A stretch of 64,000 nucleotides of DNA from Streptomyces sp. NBC_00285 (GCF_036174265.1 NZ_CP108055.1:1116001-1180000); one strand, 5' to 3'. Positions 50,509 through 59,176 are shown, counted from the first letter of the stretch. A program made the numbers and translations. Notes: a model not told the origin generated them from the sequence alone.

Positions 50509-51755
50509 GGCTTCGCCAGTACACCGACGGGATGACCAAGCCCATCGCCCTGGTGTGCCTCGGCATCTTCGTCAGTCGGCTCGGCGGCTTCTTCGTCCTC
50601 TTCCTGACCCTCGTCCTGGCCGAACGCGGCTACGGCACCCGGCAGATCACACTCGCCCTGATCGTGGTCGCGACCGCGGGCGTGCTCGGCGCCGCGGCGG
50701 CCGGCCCGGTGGCCGCCCGGGTCGGAGTGCGTACGGCCCTGCTGCTCACGGGCTCGGTCACCGCGGCGGGCGCGTTCCTGTGCGCCGCGCTCCAGGACTT
50801 CGCGCCCACCGTCGCCCTGGCCGCCGTGGTCTCCGCCGGTGTGCAGGCGTACTCCCCGCTGGCCCAGACCGTGGTGGGCACCTCGGCGACGGCCGAGCGC
50901 CGGGTGGCCATGTTCGCCGTGTACCGGCTGTGCCTGAACGTGGGCGCGAGCGTGGGCCCGGTCCTCGGCGCCCTGCTGCTGTCCTGGTCCCCGGCGGCCG
51001 TCCTGGTCGGCAACGGCCTGGCCGCCACCGTGGCGACCCTGCTCGTCCTGCCGCTGCCTCGCGCGACCCCCCGTTCCGTCCCGGGACCGGACCGGAGCCC
51101 GGTGGCGCAACGCTCAAGGGTGAGCGGCGAGTTCGCGGCGGCCGCCGTGGTGCTGAGCGTGGCCTCGCTGGTCTACGCCCAGCAGACCGGAGTGCTCGCC
51201 CTGGCGGTCCGTGAAGCGGACTATTCCACCGATGTCTACGGCTGGCTGCTCACCCTCAACGCTGTGGTGGTGATCCTGGTCGAGGTGCCCCTGTCGCGTT
51301 ACACAGGGCGCTGGCAACGGCGCACCCCGCTGATCCTCGGCACGGTCTTCGTCTGCGCCGGGTACGCGGTCAACCTCGCCGGGATCTCCCTGCCCGTCCT
51401 CATCATCGGGGTGCTGAGCTGGACCCTGGGCGAGGTGCTGATGACGCCGGTGGCCGCCGCCTTCGCGACCGAGGCGGCCCCGCCCTCCCAGGAGTCCGTA
51501 TACCTGTCCTTCCTCAGCATGTGCCAGACCGTCGGCTACGCGGTCGGCCCGGCCGCCGGGGTGTACGCCTACGGTCAGCACGCCGCGCTGCCCTGGCTGA
51601 TGTGCGCCGGCCTCATGGTGGTCAGTGCGCCCGCTTTGTACTACCTGCTCCCCCGGGCCCAGTGGCGGGCTCAGACCTCCGAGGATTGTCAAGTGGTCTG
51701 TACCGGTCTAGGCTCCGTCGACGCGGGAGATCCTCAGCAAGGGCGCCGGGGTTGA
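50505..51755 (+). CDS. MFS exporter coupled to the ATP-grasp ligase
   Basis: The 416-residue protein has about twelve membrane segments, with SRLGGFFVLFLTLVLAERGY at helix 1 and a long loop of ~25 residues between helices 6 and 7. Such transporters export antibiotics or small peptides. Start GTG at 50505 overlaps the ligase stop as GTGA. The last ~30 residues are hydrophilic and their codons contain the promoter of the next gene. Confidence 0.85.
   Translation: MRLRQYTDGMTKPIALVCLGIFVSRLGGFFVLFLTLVLAERGYGTRQITLALIVVATAGVLGAAAAGPVAARVGVRTALLLTGSVTAAGAFLCAALQDFAPTVALAAVVSAGVQAYSPLAQTVVGTSATAERRVAMFAVYRLCLNVGASVGPVLGALLLSWSPAAVLVGNGLAATVATLLVLPLPRATPRSVPGPDRSPVAQRSRVSGEFAAAAVVLSVASLVYAQQTGVLALAVREADYSTDVYGWLLTLNAVVVILVEVPLSRYTGRWQRRTPLILGTVFVCAGYAVNLAGISLPVLIIGVLSWTLGEVLMTPVAAAFATEAAPPSQESVYLSFLSMCQTVGYAVGPAAGVYAYGQHAALPWLMCAGLMVVSAPALYYLLPRAQWRAQTSEDCQVVCTGLGSVDAGDPQQGRRG
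51686..51714 (+). promoter_or_regulatory. Promoter with DasR-like site for the AmiC-like gene
   Basis: TTGTCA (51686-51691) and TAGGCT (51709-51714) are 17 bp apart. The spacer holds AGTGGTCTGTACCGGT (51692-51707), which matches the published DasR site AGTGGTCTAGACCACT at 12 of 16 positions. The promoter lies inside the last codons of the upstream MFS gene. GntR-type repression by DasR or a relative is possible. Confidence 0.5.
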
Positions 51756-51792
51756 ACTCCACGTACACCGCGGAATCCCCCGGAGGTGCCCT

Positions 51793-52875
51793 GTGCACTC
51801 GACGGCAGCACACCTGTGTTCGGACCGACGGGACATCCTCCTCGTCGCACTCGTGATCCCTCTGCACGGCCCGGCCGGCATCGTCGGCCCGTCCTGCGAG
51901 TTCTCCGCGCAGTTGGCCGCGGAGGAGCTCAACGCCGCGGGCGGCATCCTGGACCGGGAGGTACGGCTGGTCGTCGTGGACGGCGGCGCCGAACCCCACC
52001 AGGTCGCGGACGAGGTGGCGGGCCTGGTCGCCCTCGGGGCGGTCGACGCGGTCGTCGGCTGGCACACCTCGGCGGTGCGCCAGGCCCTGGCGCCGCGGAT
52101 CGCACACCGGGTGCCGTACATCTACACCGCGCAGTACGAGGGCGGCGAGGTGACGCCCGGGGTGTTCCTCACCGGGGAGACGGACATCCAGCAACTCGCC
52201 CCCGCCATGCGCCTGTTGACCGAAGCGACGGGCGCCCGCCGCTGGTGCACGGTGGGCAGCGACTACGTCTGGCCGCGGGTCACCGCCCGCACCGCCCGCC
52301 GGTTCGCCGCGGAGTCCCGCAGCAGCGTCGTGGACGAGGTGTTCGTTCCCCTCAACACCGAGGAGTTCGGCCCCGCGCTGCGAAGGATCGAGGCCAGCGG
52401 GGCGGACGCGGTGCTGATGCTGCTGCTCGGCGACGACGCGGTGCGCTTCAACCGGGCGTTCACGGCGGCGGGGCTGCACCAGCACTGCATACGACTGAGC
52501 ACGCACATGGACGAGAACCTGTTGTTCGCGACGGGCGCGGAGGCCTCGGAGGGGCTGTGGGCGGCCGCCGGGTACTTCGACTCCCTGATGACCTCGGAGA
52601 GCCTGTCCTTCGGCCACCGTTACGCCAGGCGGTTCGGGGACGAGGCGCCGGTCGCCGGGAGCCTCGGCGAGTCCTGCTTCGAGGGCATCCTGCTGCTCGG
52701 CGCACTGGCCGACCACCGCAGGTCGTTAACCGTGCCGGCCCCGCCAGGACCTGAGGAGACGATCTCCTACGAGGGCCCGCGGGGCGCGCTGAGGCTGCGC
52801 GGCAACCACCTCGAACAGCGGCTCTACCTGGCCCGGGCGGACGCCCTGGACTTCGAGATCACCGCTCAGCTCTGA
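51793..52875 (+). CDS. AmiC/UrtA-like substrate-binding protein without signal peptide
   Basis: The 360-residue type I periplasmic-binding fold of the branched-chain amino acid/amide/urea group has LVALVIPLHGPAGIVGPSCE, AAEELNAAGGILDREVRLVV and PYIYTAQYEGGEVTPGVFLT, similar to the UrtA encoded 1.5 kb downstream. It lacks any signal peptide or lipobox, so it should stay in the cytosol, like AmiC, the amide-sensing partner of antiterminator AmiR. No AmiR-like gene is adjacent. Codon 312 is TTA (52726-52728), so translation should depend on the bldA tRNA. GTG start follows GGAGGTG. Confidence 0.85.
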   Translation: MHSTAAHLCSDRRDILLVALVIPLHGPAGIVGPSCEFSAQLAAEELNAAGGILDREVRLVVVDGGAEPHQVADEVAGLVALGAVDAVVGWHTSAVRQALAPRIAHRVPYIYTAQYEGGEVTPGVFLTGETDIQQLAPAMRLLTEATGARRWCTVGSDYVWPRVTARTARRFAAESRSSVVDEVFVPLNTEEFGPALRRIEASGADAVLMLLLGDDAVRFNRAFTAAGLHQHCIRLSTHMDENLLFATGAEASEGLWAAAGYFDSLMTSESLSFGHRYARRFGDEAPVAGSLGESCFEGILLLGALADHRRSLTVPAPPGPEETISYEGPRGALRLRGNHLEQRLYLARADALDFEITAQL

Positions 52876-52879
52876 GAGC

Positions 52880-53329
52880 TCACCGCTCAGATCCGGCCTG
52901 CTGCGGGGCGCGCTCCAGGAGGGACTCCAGGCGCGCCAGCCCGGACACCAGCTCCCGTACCTCGGGCAGTTCGGCGAGCACCTGCTCCTGCGCCCGCCGG
53001 GCCAGGGCGGCGACAGCGCGGTGCCGGGTCCGGCCGCGCTGGGAGAGGTAGACCAGGACGCGCCGGCCGTCCCCCGGGTCCTTGCGGCGGTAGACCAGCG
53101 CCGCCGAGACCATCCGGTCGACCAGCTTGGTGAGGCTGGGCGCGGGCATCAGGGCGTATTCGGCGACGTCGGACATGGTGTGGCCGCGGTCGTCGGCAAG
53201 GAACGCCAGCACGCGCCACTCCTCGACGGAACAGCTCTCGGCGTCCAGGGCCACGCTCAGGCGCCTGGTCATCAACCGCTCGGCACTGCTGAGCAGTCGG
53301 GGGAGATCGCGGGGCAGCTCCGACGACAC
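52880..53329 (-). CDS. MarR-family regulator (first of two paralogues)
   Basis: The 149-residue winged helix has CSVEEWRVLAFLADDRGHTM, recognition helix PAPSLTKLVDRMVSAALVYR and wing DPGDGRRVLVYLSQRG. It shares at least half of its residues by eye with the neighbour at 53513-53986, including the CSVExWRVL and PSLTKLxDxxV segments, so the two arose by duplication. Its stop lies 4 bp beyond the AmiC-like gene. The probable targets are the control regions of the AmiC-like gene or the urt operon. Confidence 0.9.
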   Translation of the reverse strand: MSSELPRDLPRLLSSAERLMTRRLSVALDAESCSVEEWRVLAFLADDRGHTMSDVAEYALMPAPSLTKLVDRMVSAALVYRRKDPGDGRRVLVYLSQRGRTRHRAVAALARRAQEQVLAELPEVRELVSGLARLESLLERAPQQAGSER

Positions 53330-53512
53330 GTCAACCCCTCCTCAGCAGGTCCGCGGGCAACCGGCTCACAGCGCCGACCCTACCTCCCCGCCGCGGTACT
53401 TTCCAGGGGAAGAACCTGCTCACGGGGGCGCACACCGATTCCGCCGACGCCGGCTCCCCCGAGCCGCACCCTGTGCCCCATCCGAGCTCCTTTCCGACAG
53501 AAGCAACCGGAG

Positions 53513-53986
53513 TCAGCGCACCCGCCCTGCCGCTGCCCCGCGCCCCGACGCGACCGTGCCGGCACTCCCGTCGAGCACGTCGGCGAACCGGGCCAGCAAG
53601 GCGTGCAGCTCCTCCACCTCGTCCTGCGCGAGCCCCGCGGGCAACTCGGCCCAGTCCGCCTGCACTCGACGACTCAGCCGATGCCAGTACTGCTGCCCGC
53701 GCGGGGTCAGTCGGGCGAGGATGCGACGGCGGTCGGTGGGGTCCACACGCCGGTACACGTGGTTCTGCTCGACGAGTTGGTCCATCAGCTTGGTCAGGCT
53801 GGGCGGCGGCAGGAAGGCACAGTCGGCGATGGCCGTCATGTTGTGCCCCCGGCCGTCGGAGAGCAGGTCCAGCACCCGCCACGCCTCCACCGAGCAGCCG
53901 AACTCGTCGAGGACGCCGTGCAGTCGGCGCGCGGCGAGGCGTTCGGTCCTGGTCAGCAGCTGGAGCAGTTCCTGGGGCCGGCTCAC
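53513..53986 (-). CDS. MarR-family regulator (second paralogue), divergent from urt operon
   Basis: The 157-residue winged helix has the same core as the neighbouring paralogue (CSVEAWRVLDLLSDGRGHNM; PSLTKLMDQLVEQNHVYRR; DPTDRRRILARLTPRG). The GTG at 53986 is preferred because GAGGAG lies 7 bp upstream; an ATG at 54001 has no ribosome site, and a longer frame to 54082 overlaps promoter-like sequence. It is divergent from urtA across a 401-bp region with several dyads, its likely binding sites. Confidence 0.88.
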   Translation of the reverse strand: MSRPQELLQLLTRTERLAARRLHGVLDEFGCSVEAWRVLDLLSDGRGHNMTAIADCAFLPPPSLTKLMDQLVEQNHVYRRVDPTDRRRILARLTPRGQQYWHRLSRRVQADWAELPAGLAQDEVEELHALLARFADVLDGSAGTVASGRGAAAGRVR

Positions 53987-54049
53987 CGTCACACTCCTCA
54001 TGCCACATGGTCGCGTCGGGACTTCAGCCTTGGCGTCGATCACCTCGGC

Positions 54050-54107
54050 TTGACAAGGGTAACGGGAGACCGGAAACTTCACACAGGAAGCAATAATTGC
54101 CGTTACC
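54050..54107. promoter_or_regulatory. Promoter-like elements and dyads upstream of the urt operon
   Basis: Rightward TTGACA (54050-54055) and AAACTT (54074-54079) are 18 bp apart. GGTAACGG (54058-54065) and CCGTTACC (54100-54107) form an 8-bp inverted repeat spanning them, and GCAATAATTGC (54090-54100) is a perfect 11-bp palindrome. MarR-type binding is likely. The rest of the 53987-54387 gap is leader sequence with one attenuator-like hairpin; I see no known riboswitch pattern and no gene. Confidence 0.45.
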
Positions 54108-54115
54108 GAGATTCC

Positions 54116-54152
54116 GTCACCCAGGTCTCTCCGGTGGCGGCTTTCTCTTTTT
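54116..54152 (+). terminator. Attenuator-like hairpin in the urtA leader
   Basis: GTCACC (54116-54121) can pair with GGTGGC (54133-54138), followed within 3 bp by a T-rich run TTTCTCTTTTT (54142-54152), unusual in this GC-rich DNA. It lies about 235 bp upstream of urtA and could be a weak intrinsic terminator. Confidence 0.35.
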
Positions 54153-54387
54153 GGCCCCGAGATTTACTTCCAACAGAAACTATTCATCAACCGCGCCGAA
54201 ACACCGGGGAAACAGCATCGGCGCAGTCTGTGACCGCACTTCAGTCCACCAGCCCGGACGCCACCGCACCGAACGGCTGGGAATTCGCGCGCCACCCCAG
54301 CCGCACTTCACGCGCTGAGTGCCCGCAGGTTCACGTCCCTGAACTCTTCCTCTCTTTCCCATGCCCCTCGGGGCAAGGAGGTATTGC

Positions 54388-55641
54388 ATGTCCGGGCTCA
54401 GCATCAGCCGTCGCGGTCTCCTGGCGAGCGCCTCTGCCATCGGCGCCTCCGCGGCTCTCACCGCGTGCGGTGCCAAGACCGGCAGCGACACGTCGTCCGA
54501 CTCCGCCGCCAAGGCCGACACCTCCGGCAGCACCGTCAAGGTGGGTCTGCTCAACTCCCTGTCGGGCACCATGGCGATCAGCGAGGTGACCGTCCACAAC
54601 TCGCTGCTGCTCGCCGTCAAGGAGATCAACGCCGCCGGCGGAGTACTGGGCAAGAAGCTCAAGCCCGTCAGCCAGGACGGCGCCTCCGACTGGCCGACCT
54701 TCGCGGAGAAGGCCGAGGCACTGATCACGGACGACAAGGTCGTGGCCACCTTCGGCTGCTGGACCTCGGCGAGCCGCAAGGCCGTCAAGCCGGTCTTCGA
54801 GCGGTACAAGTCGCTCCTCTTCTACCCCGTGCAGTACGAGGGCCTGGAGGAGTCGCCGTACATCTTCTACATAGGCGCGACCACCAACCAGCAGATCGTC
54901 CCCGCCCTCGACTACCTCAAGAAGCAGGGCCTGACGAAGCTCTACCTGGTCGGCAGCGACTACGTCTTCCCGCGCACCGCCAACAAGATCATCAAAGCGT
55001 ACGCCAAGGCGAACGGCATGACCGTGGTCGGCGAGGACTACGCGCCGCTGGGCTCCACGGAGTTCAGCACCATCGTCAACAAGGTCAAGGACTCCGGCGC
55101 CGACGCGGTGTTCAACACCCTCAACGGCGACAGCAACGTGGCCTTCTTCAAGGAGTACAAGTCCTCGGGGCTCACCGCGAAGAAGATGCCGGTGCTGTCG
55201 GTCTCCATCGCCGAGGAGGAGGTCAAGAGCATCGGCACGCAGTACCTGGAGGACCAGCTGACGGCGTGGAACTACTACGAGACCACACCGGGCGCGGCCA
55301 ACACCAAGTTCGTGAAGGCCTACCAGGCGGAGTACGGCAAGGACAAGCCGACCAGTGACCCGATGGAGGCCGCGTACATCTCGGTCTACCTGTGGAAGGA
55401 GATGGTCGAGAAGGCCGGCTCCTTCGACGTCGCCAAGGTGAAGGCGGCCTCCGACGGCATCGAACTGGACGCCCCCGAGGGCAAGGTGACCGTCGACGGC
55501 GCCTCCCAGCACGTGTACAAGACGGCCCGCATCGGCAAGGTCGGCTCGGACGGCCTCATCAAGGAGGTCTGGAACTCGAGCAAGCCGATCAAGCCGGACC
55601 CGTACCTGAAGAGCTACTCCTGGGCCGCCGGTCTCTCCTGA
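54388..55641 (+). CDS. urtA: Urea/short-amide ABC transporter substrate-binding lipoprotein
   Basis: The 417-residue lipoprotein has [20 protein letters not shown] followed by the lipid-anchor Cys27. Twin arginines suggest Tat or basic Sec export. The core is UrtA-like: [39 protein letters not shown] and [20 protein letters not shown]. It captures urea or short amides outside the membrane for the UrtBC-DE importer. AAGGAGG lies 6 bp before the ATG at 54388. A hairpin separates it from urtB, favouring higher expression of the binding protein. Confidence 0.95.
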   Translation: MSGLSISRRGLLASASAIGASAALTACGAKTGSDTSSDSAAKADTSGSTVKVGLLNSLSGTMAISEVTVHNSLLLAVKEINAAGGVLGKKLKPVSQDGASDWPTFAEKAEALITDDKVVATFGCWTSASRKAVKPVFERYKSLLFYPVQYEGLEESPYIFYIGATTNQQIVPALDYLKKQGLTKLYLVGSDYVFPRTANKIIKAYAKANGMTVVGEDYAPLGSTEFSTIVNKVKDSGADAVFNTLNGDSNVAFFKEYKSSGLTAKKMPVLSVSIAEEEVKSIGTQYLEDQLTAWNYYETTPGAANTKFVKAYQAEYGKDKPTSDPMEAAYISVYLWKEMVEKAGSFDVAKVKAASDGIELDAPEGKVTVDGASQHVYKTARIGKVGSDGLIKEVWNSSKPIKPDPYLKSYSWAAGLS

Positions 55642-55649
55642 ACCGCCCC

Positions 55650-55675
55650 GCCCGGCCTCGCACTTGAGGCCGGGC
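55650..55675 (+). terminator. Hairpin between urtA and urtB
   Basis: GCCCGGCCTC (55650-55659) pairs perfectly with GAGGCCGGGC (55666-55675) around a 6-base loop, 8 bp after the urtA stop. No T-run follows. It probably acts as a partial terminator or 3'-end stabiliser that raises urtA message over urtB-E. Confidence 0.65.
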
Positions 55676-55718
55676 CCTTGGACAGCCCGCACGCCCGTCC
55701 CCGACCCGGAGCCGCTTC

Positions 55719-56606
55719 ATGACGGTCATCCTCAACCAGACCTTCACCGGCATCAGCATCGGTGCCGTCCTCCTGCTCATCGCCCTCGGACTGACCCTGA
55801 CGTTCGGTCAGATGGGCGTGATCAACATGGCGCACGGCGAGTTCATCATGGCCGGCGCCTACACGACATACGTCCTCCAGAAGTCCATCAGCAGCGCCGG
55901 TGTCTCCCTGTTGGTCGCCCTGCCACTGGCGTTCCTCGTCGCGGGCAGCCTCGGCGCGCTGCTGGAGTGGCTGCTGATCAAGCGCCTGTACACCCGGCCG
56001 CTGGACACCCTGCTGGTGACCTGGGGTGTCTCGCTGATGCTCCAGCAGCTGGCCCGAGACATCTTCGGCGCCCCCAACGTGCAGACCCACGCCCCGGATC
56101 TGCTGACCGGCAACATCCCGGTCGGCGGCGGCATCACGCTGGCCAACAACCGGCTGTTCATCCTGGGCCTCGCCCTGCTGTGCGTCCTCGGGCTCACGCT
56201 CGTGCTGCGCATGACGCCCCTGGGCCGCCGGATCCGCGCGGTCGTGCAGAACCGGGATCTCGCCGAGGTGTCGGGCATCGCCACCGAGCGGGTGGACCGT
56301 ACGACCTTCTTCATCGGTTCGGGCCTCGCGGGCGTGGCCGGGGTCGCACTCACCCTGGTCGGCCCGATCGGCCCGACGATGGGCACCAACTACATCGTCG
56401 ACGCCTTCCTGGTCGTGGTCGTCGGCGGCATCGGGCAGCTCAAGGGGAGCGTGATCACCGCGTTCGTACTCGGCGTGCTCCAGGCGGTGTTGGAGTACTC
56501 GACGACGATCAGCGTCGCGAAGGTCGTCGTCCTGGTGGCGATCGTCGCCTTCCTCCAGTGGCGACCCCAGGGCTTGTACACACTGCGCACCCGGAGCCTG
56601 GCATGA
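55719..56606 (+). CDS. urtB: Urea ABC transporter permease, LivH type
   Basis: The 295-residue permease of the branched-chain/urea family has the N-terminal ISIGAVLLLIALGLTLTFGQ, GVINMAHGEFIMAGAYTTYV, and the EAA-like QNRDLAEVSGIATERVDR. It has about eight membrane helices. Its stop overlaps the urtC start by 4 bp. With UrtC it makes the channel. Confidence 0.95.
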   Translation: MTVILNQTFTGISIGAVLLLIALGLTLTFGQMGVINMAHGEFIMAGAYTTYVLQKSISSAGVSLLVALPLAFLVAGSLGALLEWLLIKRLYTRPLDTLLVTWGVSLMLQQLARDIFGAPNVQTHAPDLLTGNIPVGGGITLANNRLFILGLALLCVLGLTLVLRMTPLGRRIRAVVQNRDLAEVSGIATERVDRTTFFIGSGLAGVAGVALTLVGPIGPTMGTNYIVDAFLVVVVGGIGQLKGSVITAFVLGVLQAVLEYSTTISVAKVVVLVAIVAFLQWRPQGLYTLRTRSLA

Positions 56607-57709
56607 CGACGATCACCGAACGCTTCCGCGTCCCCGGCGCCTTCCTCGTCGGGGCCGTCCTCCTCCTGGGTGTCGCCCCGGTCGCTCTCTCCGACTTCCG
56701 GCTCTCCCTGCTCGCGAAGTACCTCTGCTACGCCATCGTCGCGGTCGGGGTCAGCCTCGCCTGGGGCCGTGGCGGTCTGATGGTCCTCGGCCAGGGCGTC
56801 TTCTTCGGCCTCGGCGGCTACGCCATGGCCATGCATCTGAAGCTCACCGATGCCGCGGCGACCGGCGAGAAACTCCCCGACTTCATGCAGCTGTACGGCA
56901 CTTCGGACACGCTGCCGTGGTGGTGGGAACCGTTCGCCAACCCGGCGTTCGCGCTCGCCATGACGATGCTCCTGCCCATGGCGGTCGCCGCGCTGCTCGG
57001 CATCCTGGTGTTCCGCCGCCGGGTGAAGGGCGCGTACTTCGCGATCCTCAGCCAGGCGCTCGCGGTCGCCCTGTCCATCTGGCTGGTCGGCCAGCAGGCC
57101 ACCACCGGCGGCACCAACGGACTCACCGACATCCAGGGCTTCTTCGGCTACTCGCTGGACGACCCCGTCAACCAGCGGATGGTGTACTTCATCATCGCCG
57201 CCGTACTTCTCCTGCTGATGGCCCTGGCCCGGCAGCTGTTCGTCAGCCGCTACGGCGAACTCCTCATCGCCGTACGGGACTCGGAGGAGCGGGTGCGCTT
57301 CCTCGGGTACGACCCGGCGAACGTCAAGCTCGTCGCGTACGTCCTGGCGGCCGGCATGGCGGGCCTGGCCGGTGCGCTGTTCGTGCCGGCCGTCGGCATC
57401 ATCTCCCCGGCACTGATCGGGGTCGTGCCGTCCATCGGCTTCGTCATCGGCGCGGCGGTCGGCGGCCGGGCCTCGCTGGTGGGCTCGGTACTCGGCGCGG
57501 TCACCGTGGCCTGGGCGCAGAGCACGCTGTCCGACGAGTTCCCGGCCGCGTGGACGTATCTGCAGGGCCTGCTGTTCGTGCTGGCGGTCGGCTTCCTGCC
57601 GGGCGGCCTGGCGTCGCTGACGGTGTATCTGCGCAGGCGGCGCGAGCGGCCTCGTACGACGACACCTGTGGAGGAACCGGTTCCGGTGACGGTGGGAGAG
57701 ACGGTATGA
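56603..57709 (+). CDS. urtC: Urea ABC transporter permease, LivM type
   Basis: The 368-residue permease has GRGGLMVLGQGVFFGLGGYA, GGTNGLTDIQGFFGYSLDDP and the coupling segment IAVRDSEERVRFLGYDPANV, typical of UrtC/LivM. The ATG overlaps the urtB stop as ATGA, and its own stop overlaps urtD. A short charged C-terminal tail follows the last helix. Confidence 0.95.
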   Translation: MTTITERFRVPGAFLVGAVLLLGVAPVALSDFRLSLLAKYLCYAIVAVGVSLAWGRGGLMVLGQGVFFGLGGYAMAMHLKLTDAAATGEKLPDFMQLYGTSDTLPWWWEPFANPAFALAMTMLLPMAVAALLGILVFRRRVKGAYFAILSQALAVALSIWLVGQQATTGGTNGLTDIQGFFGYSLDDPVNQRMVYFIIAAVLLLLMALARQLFVSRYGELLIAVRDSEERVRFLGYDPANVKLVAYVLAAGMAGLAGALFVPAVGIISPALIGVVPSIGFVIGAAVGGRASLVGSVLGAVTVAWAQSTLSDEFPAAWTYLQGLLFVLAVGFLPGGLASLTVYLRRRRERPRTTTPVEEPVPVTVGETV

Positions 57710-58479
57710 GCGGCGAAGGACTGACCGTCCGCGATCTCAGGGTCACTTTCGACGGCTTCACCGCGGTCGACGGCGTGGACCTGGAGATCCGTCCCGGCGA
57801 CCTGCGCTTCCTGATCGGTCCGAACGGCGCGGGCAAGACCACCCTGGTCGACGCCGTCACCGGTCTGGTCAGGGCCACGGGGTCCGCGCGCTTCGGCGAC
57901 CAGGAACTGCTGGGCAAGCCGGTGCAGAAGATCGCCCGGACGGGCATCGGACGCACCTTCCAAACTGCCACCGTCTTCGAGGAGTTGACGGTCCTTCAGA
58001 ACCTGGACATCGCGGCCGGCGCGGGCCGTGGCGTGTGGACCATGCTGCGGCGCCGCAAGGACATCCCGGAGCCGGTCGAGCAGGCGCTGGAGACGATCGG
58101 GTTGACCGGGCTGCGCGACCGCCAGGCCGGGGTGCTCGCGCACGGTCAGAAGCAGTGGCTGGAGATCGGCATGCTGCTCGTGCAGGACGTCCGGCTGCTG
58201 ATGCTCGACGAGCCGGTCGCCGGTATGAGCCACGACGAACGCCAGGCCACCGGCGAGCTGTTGCAGCGCATCAGCGAGGAGCGGACGGTCGTCGTCATCG
58301 AGCACGACATGGACTTCATGCGTGCCTTCGCCCGCAGCGTCAGCGTGCTGCACGCCGGAAAGATGCTCAGTGAGGGCACGGTCGCCGAGGTGCAGGCCGA
58401 CGCCAAGGTCCAGGAGGTCTACCTGGGGCGCGCGACCGAGCCCGCCGTCGAGACCGTCGTAGAGACGCAGGAGGCCTGA
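57706..58479 (+). CDS. urtD: Urea ABC transporter ATP-binding protein, LivG type
   Basis: The 257-residue ATPase has Walker A (GPNGAGKTT, residues 38-46), the UrtD-type signature LAHGQKQWLEIGMLL in place of LSGGQ, Walker B (LLMLDEPVAGMSHDE) and EHDMDF. The LAHGQKQWLEIGM form separates UrtD from amino-acid LivG proteins and supports the urea assignment. ATG overlaps the urtC stop. Confidence 0.95.
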   Translation: MSGEGLTVRDLRVTFDGFTAVDGVDLEIRPGDLRFLIGPNGAGKTTLVDAVTGLVRATGSARFGDQELLGKPVQKIARTGIGRTFQTATVFEELTVLQNLDIAAGAGRGVWTMLRRRKDIPEPVEQALETIGLTGLRDRQAGVLAHGQKQWLEIGMLLVQDVRLLMLDEPVAGMSHDERQATGELLQRISEERTVVVIEHDMDFMRAFARSVSVLHAGKMLSEGTVAEVQADAKVQEVYLGRATEPAVETVVETQEA

Positions 58480-58483
58480 CGCC

Positions 58484-59176
58484 ATGCTGGAGATCAAGAA
58501 CGTCCGGGCCGGCTACGACCGCTCCTACGTCCTGCACGACGTCACCGTGTCCGTCCCGAAGGACGGGGTCGCCGCGGTGCTCGGCCACAACGGTGCAGGC
58601 AAGAGCACCCTGCTGCGGGTCGCGATGGGTCTGCTCAAGCCGAAGGGCGGCCAGGTGCTGCTGGACGGCGAGGACATCACCCGCCTCGCCCCGCACCAGC
58701 GGGTGGCCCGCGGGATGGCGTACGTCCCGCAGGGCCAGCAGTCCTTCCCGCACCTCACCACCGCCGAGAACCTCCAACTGGTGGCGGACGGCCGCAGCGG
58801 GGGCAAGGAGGCGATCGCACAGGCGCTGGACCTCTTCCCGGTGCTGCGCGAGCTGTCCGTCCGCCGCGCGGGTCTGCTCTCGGGCGGCCAGCGTCAGCAA
58901 CTGGCCATCGCCCGGGCCCTGATCACCGCTCCCCGGCTGCTGCTGCTCGACGAGCCGACCGAGGGCATCCAGCCCTCCGTCGTCGCCGAGATCGAGGAGA
59001 CGATCCTCGCGCTGACCCGCCAGGGCGGTCTGTCCGTCCTCCTCGTCGAGCAGCATGTCGGCTTCGCCATGCGCGCCGCCGAGCGGTACTACGTCCTGGA
59101 GGCGGGCCGCGTGACCTCCTCCGGCGAGGGCGGCACCGCCTCCGAGCAGACCGTGCGCGAGGCGCTCAGCGTGTGA
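58484..59176 (+). CDS. urtE: Urea ABC transporter ATP-binding protein, LivF type
   Basis: The 230-residue ATPase has Walker A (GHNGAGKST), signature (LSGGQRQQLAIARAL), Walker B (LLLLDEPTEGIQPSVV) and EQHVGF. EGIQPSVVAEIEE is characteristic of UrtE. It ends the operon 4 bp after urtD and overlaps the convergent P450 tail by 11 bp, with no separate terminator between them. Confidence 0.95.
   Translation: MLEIKNVRAGYDRSYVLHDVTVSVPKDGVAAVLGHNGAGKSTLLRVAMGLLKPKGGQVLLDGEDITRLAPHQRVARGMAYVPQGQQSFPHLTTAENLQLVADGRSGGKEAIAQALDLFPVLRELSVRRAGLLSGGQRQQLAIARALITAPRLLLLDEPTEGIQPSVVAEIEETILALTRQGGLSVLLVEQHVGFAMRAAERYYVLEAGRVTSSGEGGTASEQTVREALSV

Noticed and set aside
31147..51755. Phosphonate pathway, suggested by PEP-type and phosphate enzymes
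   Set aside because: No PEP mutase or phosphonopyruvate decarboxylase is present, and the fusion protein lacks the PEP-binding TIM barrel.
54110..54387. Riboswitch (for example guanidine-type) before urtA
   Set aside because: A single weak hairpin with a T-run is visible, but I could not fit conserved riboswitch core sequences.
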